Virus record (IMG/VR): IMGVR_UViG_3300017969_000006
Location: 35,772 to 99,771 of that record
Origin: a virus
Direction: 5' to 3' (one strand)
DNA: 64,000 nt
The notes under the pieces: generated by a model
Told to the model about the DNA's origin: nothing
The model's database searches: none
The model's input: the letters and a program-made list of their open reading frames with translations, nothing else
Position numbers and translations under genes: made by a program
Part shown: piece after piece, positions 50,395 to 58,059 of the stretch
Position numbering within the stretch: the first letter of the stretch is position 1
Layout of the letters: every line of letters begins with the position of its first letter

Positions 50395-51711
50395 ATGGCA
50401 GATTCAAGCCGCATTACGGAGTTGCAGACCGCGCTCCAGAGCAAGATGGACGAGAACAAGGCCATTGCCGACTCGTTCAAAATTGAGGACGGCGTCGTCG
50501 TCGTCGAAAATGACCAGAAGTCCGCGTTCGACGCGAACATGAAGGACATCAAGGAGATCAAGTCACTGATCGCCGGCCTTCAGGACTTCAGCGAAGTTCA
50601 GTCGTGGAGTGCAGAGTCGGTTGAGTCCGTCGCTGCTGCCGCTGCTGCTGGCGAGGGCCTCCGCGAGGCTCGCGCTCAGTTCAAGTCGATCGGTGAGGAA
50701 TTCCTCGCTTCCGACGAGTTCAAGAGCCTTCAGGGTGGCCGTAACGGCGCGAACATGCCGTCGCCATTCCAGTACTCTGGCTCGCTGACCACCAGCGGTT
50801 ACGGCGTTAAGGACATCTACTCGGCGATGCCTTCCGGCACCCCGGGTCAGTTTGGTTCGATCCAGCGCGATCCGATTGTGATCCCGCCGCAGCGCACCAA
50901 GCGCGTCCGCGACCTGTTCCCGACCCGCACCACTTCGGCTGCGATCATCGAGTACTTCCGCATGACCGGATTCACCAACAACGCGGCGACCGTCGCTGAG
51001 CGTGGTGGCACCCCCGAGACGTTCGCTGCGAAGCCGCAGTCGACGATGACCTTTGAGGGCGCTCAGGCTCCCGTTCGCACCATCGCTCACTGGGAGGCCG
51101 CTCACCGTAACGTCCTCGCCGACGAGCCGCAGTTGCGTTCGATCATCGACAACGAGTTGATGTACGGCCTCCGTCTTCAGGAAGACGCTCAGATCCTCTC
51201 TGGTGACGGAACTGGTGAGAACCTCACTGGTGTTCTCAACACCACTGGTATCCAGACCTACGACTGGTCCGACGGTGCGCTCAGCCCGGTTCCGGACACG
51301 AAGGCTGACGCGATTCGTCGCGCCGCCACGCTTTCGTTCCTCGCCTACTACGAGCCGACCGGCGTCGTTCTTCACCCGAACGACTGGGAGGACATCGAGT
51401 TGACGAAGGACAGCAACGGTCAGTACCTCGTCGCGGTTTCGGTCGCGATGGGTGGCGAGCCGCGCGTCTGGCGTCTCCCGGTCGTCGAGACCCCCGCTAT
51501 CACCGAGGGCACCGCTCTCGTCGGTGCGTTCGGTACCGGCGCCCAGTTGTACGACCGCGAGCAGGCGAACATCCGGATCTCCGAGCAGCACTCGGACTTC
51601 TTCGTTCGCAACGCGATCGTGGTGCTCGCCGAGCAGCGTCTGGCCCTCGCGGTCAAGCGTCCGGAGGCCTTCGTGAAGGTTTCCTTCGACGGCGCTCCCG
51701 AGGCTCCCTGA
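50395..51711 (+). CDS. Major capsid protein (HK97 fold)
   Basis: 438 residues. The N-terminal ~105 residues form the delta domain: a coiled coil (ITELQTALQSKMDENKAIAD) and an Ala-rich stretch, probably removed by the prohead protease. The mature part has PQRTKRVRDLFPTRTTSAAIIEYF, EGAQAPVRTIAHWEAAHRN and a spine helix region, then the A-domain with VVLHPNDWEDIELTKDSNGQ and the closing strand FFVRNAIVVLAEQRLALAVKRPEAFVKV, the classic HK97 end. Codons are more G+C-rich than in the flanking genes, as expected for strong expression. A strong terminator follows. Confidence 0.95.
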   Translation: MADSSRITELQTALQSKMDENKAIADSFKIEDGVVVVENDQKSAFDANMKDIKEIKSLIAGLQDFSEVQSWSAESVESVAAAAAAGEGLREARAQFKSIGEEFLASDEFKSLQGGRNGANMPSPFQYSGSLTTSGYGVKDIYSAMPSGTPGQFGSIQRDPIVIPPQRTKRVRDLFPTRTTSAAIIEYFRMTGFTNNAATVAERGGTPETFAAKPQSTMTFEGAQAPVRTIAHWEAAHRNVLADEPQLRSIIDNELMYGLRLQEDAQILSGDGTGENLTGVLNTTGIQTYDWSDGALSPVPDTKADAIRRAATLSFLAYYEPTGVVLHPNDWEDIELTKDSNGQYLVAVSVAMGGEPRVWRLPVVETPAITEGTALVGAFGTGAQLYDREQANIRISEQHSDFFVRNAIVVLAEQRLALAVKRPEAFVKVSFDGAPEAP

Positions 51712-51751
51712 TCCTCGGATCAACAACTAACGGCCTAGAGCCGTAGGAACG

Positions 51752-51783
51752 TCCCCCGGGTTAGTCCCCGGGGGATTTTCCTT
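51752..51783 (+). terminator. Rho-independent terminator after the major capsid gene
   Basis: A 9-bp GC-rich stem TCCCCCGGG / CCCGGGGGA (51752-51760 with 51767-51775), 6-base loop, then a T-rich tail (ttttccttta). It lies 40 bases after the capsid stop. A weaker ACGGC/GCCGT hairpin sits just upstream at 51730-51744. Confidence 0.88.
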
Positions 51784-51789
51784 TATATG

Positions 51790-51795
51790 TACAAT
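51790..51795 (+). promoter_or_regulatory. Candidate -10 box (TACAAT) after the capsid terminator
   Basis: TACAAT directly follows the terminator tail. Transcription would begin about 7 bases later, at or near the A of the ATG at 51803, which would make a leaderless mRNA. The absence of any Shine-Dalgarno sequence there agrees. Confidence 0.45.
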
Positions 51796-51802
51796 GTTTA
51801 AT

Positions 51803-51964
51803 ATGGCAAAGAACAGCAACGCCGACAACGATTATTGGGATGAATACAAACGGATTGGTCGAGACTTCAGGGGTGGACCAGAAGACCTCGAGGAACTTGT
51901 TGTTGATGAACATCGGCACGTGCGTATCCATCGCCGTAGAAAAGAAAAGATGACCGACGAATGA
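51803..51964 (+). CDS. Small charged unknown protein, probably leaderless
   Basis: 53 residues (MAKNSNADNDYWDEY... RIHRRRKEKMTDE). An in-frame ATG at 51794 could add three residues, but it lies within the TACAAT box. The C-terminus is Arg/Lys/His-rich. Its stop overlaps the start of the nuclease gene (ATGA), so the two are made together. No family recognised. Confidence 0.55.
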   Translation: MAKNSNADNDYWDEYKRIGRDFRGGPEDLEELVVDEHRHVRIHRRRKEKMTDE

Positions 51965-52326
51965 TGACTCTGTACACCTATCGGGCACGGCTTGACCGTG
52001 TTGTTGACGGAGACACCGTCGACCTAACCATTGACCTTGGATTTGATATCCACCACAAAGTCCGTTGTCGTCTTTATGGAATCAACACTCCCGAGAGCCG
52101 AACAAAAGACCTTGCTGAAAAAGAAAAAGGTCTTGCCGCTAAAGCCTACGTGGAAGACTGGTTTAATTGGAATAAAGAGTGTTTTGTTCAAACCATGAAG
52201 GATGGCAAAGGCAAGTATGGTCGCCTTCTCGCCAATATCTACCCAGACGAAAAGTGTGAGTTCTCTCTTAACGAACAGTTAGTTGACTCCGGTCACGCTG
52301 TCGAATACTTTGGTGGAGCACGATAA
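51961..52326 (+). CDS. Staphylococcal-type (thermo)nuclease
   Basis: 121 residues. RLDRVVDGDTVDLTIDLG, RCRLYGINTPESR and GKGKYGRLLANIY are the three conserved blocks of the SNase family, with the catalytic Arg/Asp/Glu positions present (DGDTVD, R-x-x-GIxxPE, K-x-G-R). LNEQLVDSGHAVEYFGG is the typical C-terminal end. No signal peptide is seen. It may break down host DNA or trim DNA ends. It starts right after the capsid operon. Confidence 0.9.
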   Translation: MMTLYTYRARLDRVVDGDTVDLTIDLGFDIHHKVRCRLYGINTPESRTKDLAEKEKGLAAKAYVEDWFNWNKECFVQTMKDGKGKYGRLLANIYPDEKCEFSLNEQLVDSGHAVEYFGGAR

Positions 52327-52328
52327 TC

Positions 52329-52610
52329 ATGTCGGATTCGCCCGGATGGTGGGTGAATTCTAACGACCATTACTGGAACCTAGATGGGACCCCAGCAAAG
52401 GCAATGCTCATCAAACGGCTACGAGAAAACGTAAAAATCGTCTCACTTATGCCATGGACATCCGATGTTTACGGATGTTACCCATGTGATGTTTACTGGG
52501 TGGACAGAGAAACATGTTGGGTCTGTGGTGACGAGGGTTTGCTCCTCGCCAACGCACAGACCAAAATCAACATGGTGAAGGACGCCCACAGGGGCAACAC
52601 CATCACTTGA
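52329..52610 (+). CDS. Small Trp/Cys-rich unknown protein
   Basis: 93 residues with five Trp before residue 60 and a CYPCDVYWVDRETCWVCGDEG segment whose two Cys pairs could bind zinc. It follows the nuclease by two bases and overlaps the convergent ribonucleotide reductase gene by 8 bases at its stop. Function unknown. Confidence 0.55.
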   Translation: MSDSPGWWVNSNDHYWNLDGTPAKAMLIKRLRENVKIVSLMPWTSDVYGCYPCDVYWVDRETCWVCGDEGLLLANAQTKINMVKDAHRGNTIT

Positions 52611-54528
52611 TTGGACATGCGCCCGTAGCGCAGTCATCCATAACGACGTCCTCCGAGAAGATTGACTGCACCAAGGGAACCGAGAAGTCAATCTTTTCCA
52701 ACATCTTCTTGTACTCATCTTCAGTACATTCCTCGTAAGGCGGAAGCGGGAAGTTGTGATCCGAGTGCAGAAGGAACGAGACAGACTTGACACCGTCGGT
52801 GTAATTCTTCGACAGCCACTCACGGATGTCGTCAAGTTCTTCAATTCGATAGTAGACGGTTACGGACACAGCGTTGTCTGCCCAGACGGTCTGCATCTTC
52901 TTAACCCATTCCAACTGGTCAATAGCAGTCATGTCAGCAGCAAGTACTGAACCCTCTGGCGATTCACATGGGAACTCAACAACATAGCGAGTGCGATCTT
53001 CGCGTCCATCGATGCCCACGTCCCACTTGACTGGGTAGCCGCGCCGACGGCAAGCATCAACCAACGGATCTGAAGAGCCAAATCGAACACGACGAATGTA
53101 ATGACGAGCATACGCAGGATGAACACCCGGAGTCACACCCGGTAGCAGAGCCAACGTTCCAGAAGGCTGAACAGTAGTCAGACGAATCGACTTCGGGAAA
53201 CCATGCTCCGCCGAATACTTCTCATCGAGACCTTCCAGATACTCGTACACCGGATCGAGCCACGAAATCTGCTTTTCCGATGCCTGAAGAATGCCCGTCA
53301 CCGACTGACCAAGACGAGCGTTCTTCGAAACGATCTTCGTAGTCTTCTCGTAAGGATATGACAGACGCGTGATCTGCTTCTGAGTCATGTAGAGCAGTTC
53401 TGAAATTTCCCGGAACTGAGCAAGCGACTCGATATTTGGAAGGAAGATCGTCGAAAGGTTGCACGACTCCCCGTCGCCAAGAGCAATTTCAGCACACGGG
53501 TTATAACCCTCAATGCTCGGGTCTGCCTTCTTGTGTCCCAGACGACCAAACTTGCGTGCCAACTTTCGGTTGACAAGACCGTATGGTTCCCCTGAGCCGT
53601 CGTAACCCTTCCACACCTCGGGCACAATTTCTTCCCACGCGTCAGCGTAAATCGAGTTGTTGGAGTTTGCGCGCCATGCGGGCACGTTGCCGGCAGACCA
53701 GTTCTTTGCCCGAAGGAAGAGAACATCATCCGGGTCTCCGATCGCGATTTGAGCGGAACGTCGCGATGAACCAGAAACCACAATACGCCCAATGATGTTG
53801 CAAATGTCGAGGACATCAACGGAACGCAACTTCTTGCCAACGCGAGCATCCATGACCTTGCAGATATCCTCGATGCCGTCGATCAACGCACCCGGACCTG
53901 ATGCCGTGCCACCAAACGTCTTGAGTGGTGCACCGTACTCGCGGATGAGAATCGTTGAATACGAGAACGACTTGCCCGTGTAGAAGTACGACTTCAAAAC
54001 GGAATGAACCAGACGCGACCACCCCTGACGCGAGTCGGGGACAATGATGTCGGCGTCATTCGTCTTCTCATGAGAGATAGCAACACCCGACTTGACCTTT
54101 GGCAACTCGTGAATTTTTGCGCGTTCCACCGAGAACCCGACGCCACCACCGAGCATGAGGTGATCGAACAGGAATTCGAAGTCCTCAACCTTTTCAATGT
54201 TGACGAAGTAACAGTTATTCAGGGAAGCAGCGTTGAACTGCTGAACCAACGGGGTACCCAACTGCCACAACGCACGACCCGAAAATGAACACCGCAAATT
54301 GAACATGTGATCGAACAATGTCTCGGCCTGCTTCTTGGTGTAAGGAACACCGATCTCTCCAGCGCCCTCAATGACTCGAGCGATTGTTTCTGGCCAAGTT
54401 TCAATCGTTCCGTCATCTTTCGGACGGCTGTAGGTACGCAGATAGACAATCTCGCCCATTCCATTAAAGCCCCACGGAGGTGTTTTTTGGGCGTACGAAT
54501 CTAGGAACGACTGTTCAAGCAGGGTCAT
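52603..54528 (-). CDS. nrdJ: Class II (adenosylcobalamin-dependent) ribonucleotide reductase
   Basis: 641 residues. NCYFVNIEKVEDFEFLFDHL and GGGVGFSVERAKI, then GYNPCAEIALGDGESCNLS (the N-P-C-x-E active-site Cys/Glu loop), and VQPSGTLALLPGVTPGVHP are the RNR barrel motifs. The C-terminal CATGACPIK gives the redox Cys pair. Length and motifs fit the monomeric class II type related to the Lactobacillus enzyme. It reduces ribonucleotides to deoxyribonucleotides with or without oxygen, using B12 from the host. It feeds the phage dNTP pool along with the deaminase and ThyX. Confidence 0.9.
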   Translation of the reverse strand: MTLLEQSFLDSYAQKTPPWGFNGMGEIVYLRTYSRPKDDGTIETWPETIARVIEGAGEIGVPYTKKQAETLFDHMFNLRCSFSGRALWQLGTPLVQQFNAASLNNCYFVNIEKVEDFEFLFDHLMLGGGVGFSVERAKIHELPKVKSGVAISHEKTNDADIIVPDSRQGWSRLVHSVLKSYFYTGKSFSYSTILIREYGAPLKTFGGTASGPGALIDGIEDICKVMDARVGKKLRSVDVLDICNIIGRIVVSGSSRRSAQIAIGDPDDVLFLRAKNWSAGNVPAWRANSNNSIYADAWEEIVPEVWKGYDGSGEPYGLVNRKLARKFGRLGHKKADPSIEGYNPCAEIALGDGESCNLSTIFLPNIESLAQFREISELLYMTQKQITRLSYPYEKTTKIVSKNARLGQSVTGILQASEKQISWLDPVYEYLEGLDEKYSAEHGFPKSIRLTTVQPSGTLALLPGVTPGVHPAYARHYIRRVRFGSSDPLVDACRRRGYPVKWDVGIDGREDRTRYVVEFPCESPEGSVLAADMTAIDQLEWVKKMQTVWADNAVSVTVYYRIEELDDIREWLSKNYTDGVKSVSFLLHSDHNFPLPPYEECTEDEYKKMLEKIDFSVPLVQSIFSEDVVMDDCATGACPIK

Positions 54529-54588
54529 TTGGGGCCTCTTTCGAAGTATTTTGTGCGGTTATGACGGGTAGTAAATCCCCGTTTGTCG

Positions 54589-54594
54589 ATTGTA
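54589..54594 (-). promoter_or_regulatory. Candidate -10 box (TACAAT) upstream of nrdJ
   Basis: TACAAT on the minus strand, ~60 bases upstream of the nrdJ start codon in the 90-base gap. No -35 match. Same hexamer as in four other gene-start gaps. Confidence 0.4.
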
Positions 54595-54618
54595 TCTGAC
54601 CGACAAATACTGAAAGCG

Positions 54619-54939
54619 TTAAGCCAATCCGAGATTTCTTGCTTCTTCGAGAGGAATGTGTTTTCCTGCCGGATATTTAAGGACTTTAGCGACGGTGAAC
54701 GGAGTAATTTTTTTCTCCTCCCACACATCTTCCTCGAGCAGAAAGGTTTGAGACTCAACCAAGGATTCGATCTGGTTGTATCCGGCCACATGTTCTGGTG
54801 GCTGAAGATCTCCTTTGCAGTCACCAGTAGGGTGGCCACATACCGGACATGGCTCCCTGCTTGCAGCAGAAAAGCCAACTTCCAGACCATCAATGCGGAT
54901 CACTCCGTCATTTCGTCCGAAAGAGTTGTATCCGATCAT
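54619..54939 (-). CDS. Small zinc-motif actinophage protein of unknown role
   Basis: 106 residues. CPVCGHPTGDC at residues ~31-41 is a likely zinc site. The rest (TPFTVAKVLKYPAGKHIPLEEA) looks like a small beta-helix domain. It is co-directional with nrdJ and 90 bases upstream of it. It looks like a small protein often found near actinophage nucleotide genes, but I cannot name the family. Confidence 0.5.
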   Translation of the reverse strand: MIGYNSFGRNDGVIRIDGLEVGFSAASREPCPVCGHPTGDCKGDLQPPEHVAGYNQIESLVESQTFLLEEDVWEEKKITPFTVAKVLKYPAGKHIPLEEARNLGLA

Positions 54940-54963
54940 CCCTTAATTGTACCCCTCATAGCG

Positions 54964-55590
54964 TTAGAACTCTTGGACATTGAAGCCAGCGGCATTCAGC
55001 ATCGTGATTGGATCCTCACCGAGGGTTTCGTCTTCATCCGAACACGGCCCCCTGAGAGTTGCTGCGATCATAGCGGGGATGATTGCCTCGCGCAACACCG
55101 AAGCGGCACCTTGCGTGTATGCGACATTATCTTCCCACCAGATGTGTTCTTTATTAATATAACTATATGGCGCACTTATTAACATTACATTAGGAGAATC
55201 ATCTACGCCGAGTGAAACGTGAGTCACAGTCACGCATTCCCTTACGTTTTTATTGCCATCGGCAAATAATGCGGCAAGATTCTTCCCCGCCGTCATCTCC
55301 GGAGTTTGAGAATGAAATCCTTCGGCCACAAACGTAACCTCGTCACAACCCCAAAAATACCTCATTGCGTGTAAAGCGCCAAGACACATCTCGAATCGTT
55401 CTTGCAAATCCTTCTTCATGAATTCACGAGTTAATTGGACAACAAGAGCAAGTTCGTCTCCTACCCACCCAAAGAAATTGAATGGGATATCCTTACCAAC
55501 ACCCTCATCAGCAATGAGAACTTCTTTCGCGATCTGGGCAGAAGTCAGCGAAAGCGCAACCTTGGAATATATGTCTGGATATTGGTCCAC
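54964..55590 (-). CDS. Unknown alpha/beta protein
   Basis: 208 residues from the GTG at 55590. Helices at the N-terminus (SKVALSLTSAQIAKEVLIAD), then FGWVGDELALVVQLT and DEVTFVAEGFHS strands, and an acidic end (CSDEDETLGEDP). It does not match a family I know. It lies divergent from the histone-like gene, with 46 bases between starts. Confidence 0.5.
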   Translation of the reverse strand: MDQYPDIYSKVALSLTSAQIAKEVLIADEGVGKDIPFNFFGWVGDELALVVQLTREFMKKDLQERFEMCLGALHAMRYFWGCDEVTFVAEGFHSQTPEMTAGKNLAALFADGNKNVRECVTVTHVSLGVDDSPNVMLISAPYSYINKEHIWWEDNVAYTQGAASVLREAIIPAMIAATLRGPCSDEDETLGEDPITMLNAAGFNVQEF

Positions 55591-55597
55591 GACTGGC

Positions 55598-55603
55598 TAC
55601 AAT
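55598..55603 (+). promoter_or_regulatory. Candidate -10 box (TACAAT) before the histone-like gene
   Basis: TACAAT in the 46-base divergent gap. The leader would be ~27 bases and contains AGGGAG 7 bases before the start codon. No -35 match. Confidence 0.45.
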
Positions 55604-55636
55604 AGTCCACGCACGCCAAAATCAAGGGAGAAATCA

Positions 55637-55975
55637 ATGGCAAGCAAGAAACCGGCAAAGAAAACCCCAGCGAAAAAGGCACCCGCCAAGAAAACGGCGC
55701 CAGCCTCAGGAAAGAAGACCGCTGCTGCTAAGAAATCCGCAGCAAAGAAGGCACCTGCAAAGAAAGCACCTGCAAAGAAAGCACCTGCCAATGCAGCACC
55801 GAGGAAGCGCGCTCAGGCAACTGGCCCATACGCTGGGAACAACACTGAAGCAAAACAGTTCACGGAAGCACCAGCACCTGCTCCTGCTCCGGTTGAGACC
55901 ACAGCCGAAAAGATTGATATTGTCGTCGAGAAGCCATCTTGGCGCTCGCGTCTCGTGGCGGTCTTCAAAAAATAA
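55637..55975 (+). CDS. Histone-H1-like Lys/Ala/Pro-rich protein
   Basis: 112 residues from ATG 55637, with AGGGAG 7 bases upstream. Residues 1-~60 are tandem AKKAP/AKKTA-type repeats, a typical disordered DNA-binding tail of histone-H1-like and Hc1-like proteins. A short hinge (GPYAGNNTEAKQFTEAP) and an Ala/Pro stretch lead to a C-terminal amphipathic helix (WRSRLVAVFKK). It may condense phage DNA or bind the host nucleoid. A frame open upstream is ignored because the repeats start here. Confidence 0.75.
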   Translation: MASKKPAKKTPAKKAPAKKTAPASGKKTAAAKKSAAKKAPAKKAPAKKAPANAAPRKRAQATGPYAGNNTEAKQFTEAPAPAPAPVETTAEKIDIVVEKPSWRSRLVAVFKK

Positions 55976-55993
55976 CCGCGTAGGGCAGGCCTG

Positions 55994-56671
55994 ATGGCAC
56001 TCGAAGTTCGAGACAATTTCATCAATCCAGAGTTATTCGAAGCAGTTCGCCTCGATGAAGGTTTCTTTCCGCCAGAAATGGAAGGAATCAACATTGGCGA
56101 ATACCTGAACGAATTTCATGACGAAGAATGTGACTGCTACGCCCCATACATGTTTTGGGATGGATGGCATAATTCGCCCGCAGACACAACTCGCAAAAAA
56201 GTAATTCAAGAAATTTGGTCGACCCCGGGCTTGCTCCCATGCGACATTGATGACGTCGTCGGCTTCGAATACTGGACACGAACGTTTCTACCCGGACAAT
56301 TTTTGGCTGTGCACTGCGATGAAGACACGTTCTTGTACCAGAAATCGCAAATATTTCGTGGCCCCATCATCGGATGTGTTTGGTATGGGCCATCCGAAGC
56401 AACAGGCGGATTTCTTGAACTTCACGACAATATCCTCAAAGAAGGAAGAGGCGTTTTAGAACGCAATTTACTTGACCCGATGATGTCACCCATTGAAGAA
56501 CGTGAGCGAATTAAGTACCAGCCGAATCGCCTAGTCGTATTCGACGCCGGTCACCGCCTACATGAAACAACGAAGACACTTTCAGGAAAACGTCAGGTCA
56601 TGGTAATCAATGTTTGGCTCAAAGATAAACCTCCGACTGCTCTAGAGACTGGTGAGTTCTTTTACGAATAA
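55994..56671 (+). CDS. 2OG-Fe(II) oxygenase
   Basis: 225 residues. The iron triad is visible: HCDED (H-x-D) near residue 110 in FLAVHCDEDTFLY, and the distal His in FDAGHRLHETT, followed by GKRQVMVINVW with the 2-oxoglutarate Arg. VVFGYEYWTR-like strands precede it. It belongs to the prolyl-4-hydroxylase-like superfamily. The substrate (protein, DNA or small molecule) is unknown. It is the first of three in 6 kb. Confidence 0.82.
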   Translation: MALEVRDNFINPELFEAVRLDEGFFPPEMEGINIGEYLNEFHDEECDCYAPYMFWDGWHNSPADTTRKKVIQEIWSTPGLLPCDIDDVVGFEYWTRTFLPGQFLAVHCDEDTFLYQKSQIFRGPIIGCVWYGPSEATGGFLELHDNILKEGRGVLERNLLDPMMSPIEERERIKYQPNRLVVFDAGHRLHETTKTLSGKRQVMVINVWLKDKPPTALETGEFFYE

Positions 56672-57314
56672 AAAAATTATGCAACTCGAACGAATATCGC
56701 TTATTGAACTTGGTGTTTGGGTAGGAAAAATTGATGAGGTCAACCCAAAACAAATCTCGTCGGATATCCATAATTACGCTCAAACCATCGATCAGGAATG
56801 CCCTGATTACGGCGTAATTTCGCGCGGGTTCGTTCAATTTGAAGATTTGGTAATGCCGATCACACCGGAAGTTACAAAACTGGAAACAGCCGTAAAAGCG
56901 CGCCTCCATCATCTAACAGGCAGAGACTACGAGATCCACGATATGTGGGCTGTTGACCTCGAATACAATCAGAGTGTCATCGCCCACTCACACCACTCCA
57001 ATCTTCACGTACATCCCCACGAGTACTACAGCGTCACTTATTATCCGCAAGTGCCCGAGGGCTCCGCAGAACTCGTTTTCAACTACGACTACTGCAACAT
57101 GATGAGCGGCACCGCAAGTGTGAAACCGGAAGTCGGAACGTGTGTCATTTTCAACTCATACATCCAACACATGACGTCTCGCAACAAATCCGATACGTCT
57201 CGTCTCGTTGTAAGCATGAACCTCGGGCCCGTTGACCCAACGGTTGACCCAAATGCTGATTGGTCCGTGTACTGGAACAGGCCTGTAATCGAAAATCCCG
57301 AGCCGCATAAATGA
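56652..57314 (+). CDS. Second 2OG-Fe(II) oxygenase
   Basis: 220 residues from the GTG at 56652, which overlaps the previous gene; ATG 56679 is an alternative. The segment MWAVDLEYNQSVIAHSHHSN (His-rich) then YYSVTYYPQVPEGSAELVF and GTCVIFNSYIQHMTSRNKSD then RLVVSMNL follows the PF13759-type 2OG-Fe(II) oxygenase pattern: H...SGVYY, P-x-x-G...F-x-S-x-x-x-H, and R-x-x-x-S-x-N. It was probably co-acquired with the first oxygenase. The substrate is unknown. Confidence 0.78.
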   Translation: MSSFTNKKIMQLERISLIELGVWVGKIDEVNPKQISSDIHNYAQTIDQECPDYGVISRGFVQFEDLVMPITPEVTKLETAVKARLHHLTGRDYEIHDMWAVDLEYNQSVIAHSHHSNLHVHPHEYYSVTYYPQVPEGSAELVFNYDYCNMMSGTASVKPEVGTCVIFNSYIQHMTSRNKSDTSRLVVSMNLGPVDPTVDPNADWSVYWNRPVIENPEPHK

Positions 57315-57727
57315 CAACAGAACATCGCCGCTCACCTCGCAAAAAAGTTACAAACATCGAACGGGTTGGCGCATGGGGAAAAGTGCGGTACCTGCATCAT
57401 CTCGAGTGCGGCCATGTCGAGTCGCGCCCAAGAGCGTCGTCGGCCCCACGCCTCGGCTGTGTGATGTGCTTGCGCATCTCCGAAAAAGAAGCGGAACTCG
57501 AAGATTTACTAATAGTTAACGAGAATCCTGTTGACATTGGACACGATGCAGGCCAAGATGAAATACGACTCGCAAAGACAGCCAGCATCATCGCCAAAAG
57601 ATTCGGTGTGCCAGTCGAAGCAGTCGACATACACGTTGCAATTGGGCCAGAAGGCACACTCGTCTACAACGGTGGACTGGTGTTCCTCTCTGGGGAAGAC
57701 ATATTCCGGTTAGTGGGAGAACGATGA
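57311..57727 (+). CDS. Unknown protein with Cys/His N-terminus
   Basis: 138 residues, overlapping both neighbours by 4 bases. HHLECGHVESRP and GCVMCLRI give a possible zinc site near residues 29-53. The C-terminal part (AKTASIIAKRFGVPVEAVDI then LVYNGGLVFLSGEDIFRLVG) is an alpha/beta domain. It lies just before WhiB. Function unknown. Confidence 0.5.
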   Translation: MTTEHRRSPRKKVTNIERVGAWGKVRYLHHLECGHVESRPRASSAPRLGCVMCLRISEKEAELEDLLIVNENPVDIGHDAGQDEIRLAKTASIIAKRFGVPVEAVDIHVAIGPEGTLVYNGGLVFLSGEDIFRLVGER

Positions 57728-58059
57728 ACAGTAAGGTTGAGCCGGTACCAGCCGGCGCCGGTGCATGCTACGAAATGCCAGTGTCTTGGTGGTTTCCGCA
57801 TTTTGATCCAAGACGAAATGGTTCAATCGCAGTGATGCGACAGAACCGTGAAAAAGCGATCGAAATCTGCAATTCATGCGAATACAAAGAACAGTGTCTT
57901 GAGTGGAGCCTGCATCACGAACCTCTAGGCGTGTGGGGAGGTATGCCAGAATACCCACGAGCGGTTCTTCGAGCGAAGCGTGGTATCGAATGCTCGAACA
58001 ATGCGTTTATCTCTGTTCCCGGAAAAGGGGTACGTAACGTATCTGCGGTGAAAGGCTGA
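57724..58059 (+). CDS. WhiB-family iron-sulfur transcription regulator
   Basis: 111 residues. ACYEMP gives the first Cys; ICNSCEYKEQCLEW gives CxxC-x5-C; GVWGG is the signature beta-turn. Together these bind a 4Fe-4S cluster and contact the RNA polymerase sigma subunit. WhiB proteins are confined to actinobacteria and their phages, so this gene dates the host. It may redirect host transcription, perhaps at the -10-only promoters. It overlaps both neighbours. Confidence 0.92.
   Translation: MNSKVEPVPAGAGACYEMPVSWWFPHFDPRRNGSIAVMRQNREKAIEICNSCEYKEQCLEWSLHHEPLGVWGGMPEYPRAVLRAKRGIECSNNAFISVPGKGVRNVSAVKG

Noticed and set aside
50563-51726. 387-residue open frame on the minus strand, opposite the major capsid gene
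   Set aside because: It is a by-product of the G+C-rich codon use of the capsid gene. It has no ribosome site, has low-complexity Arg/Glu/Gly composition and lies opposite a certain gene.
52603-52630. Terminator between the convergent genes at ~52.6 kb
   Set aside because: The two stop codons overlap by 8 bases and no hairpin with a U-run is visible on either strand.
55650-55800. Short tandem DNA repeats as a regulatory iteron array
   Set aside because: They are in-frame codons for Lys/Ala/Pro repeats of a histone-like protein.
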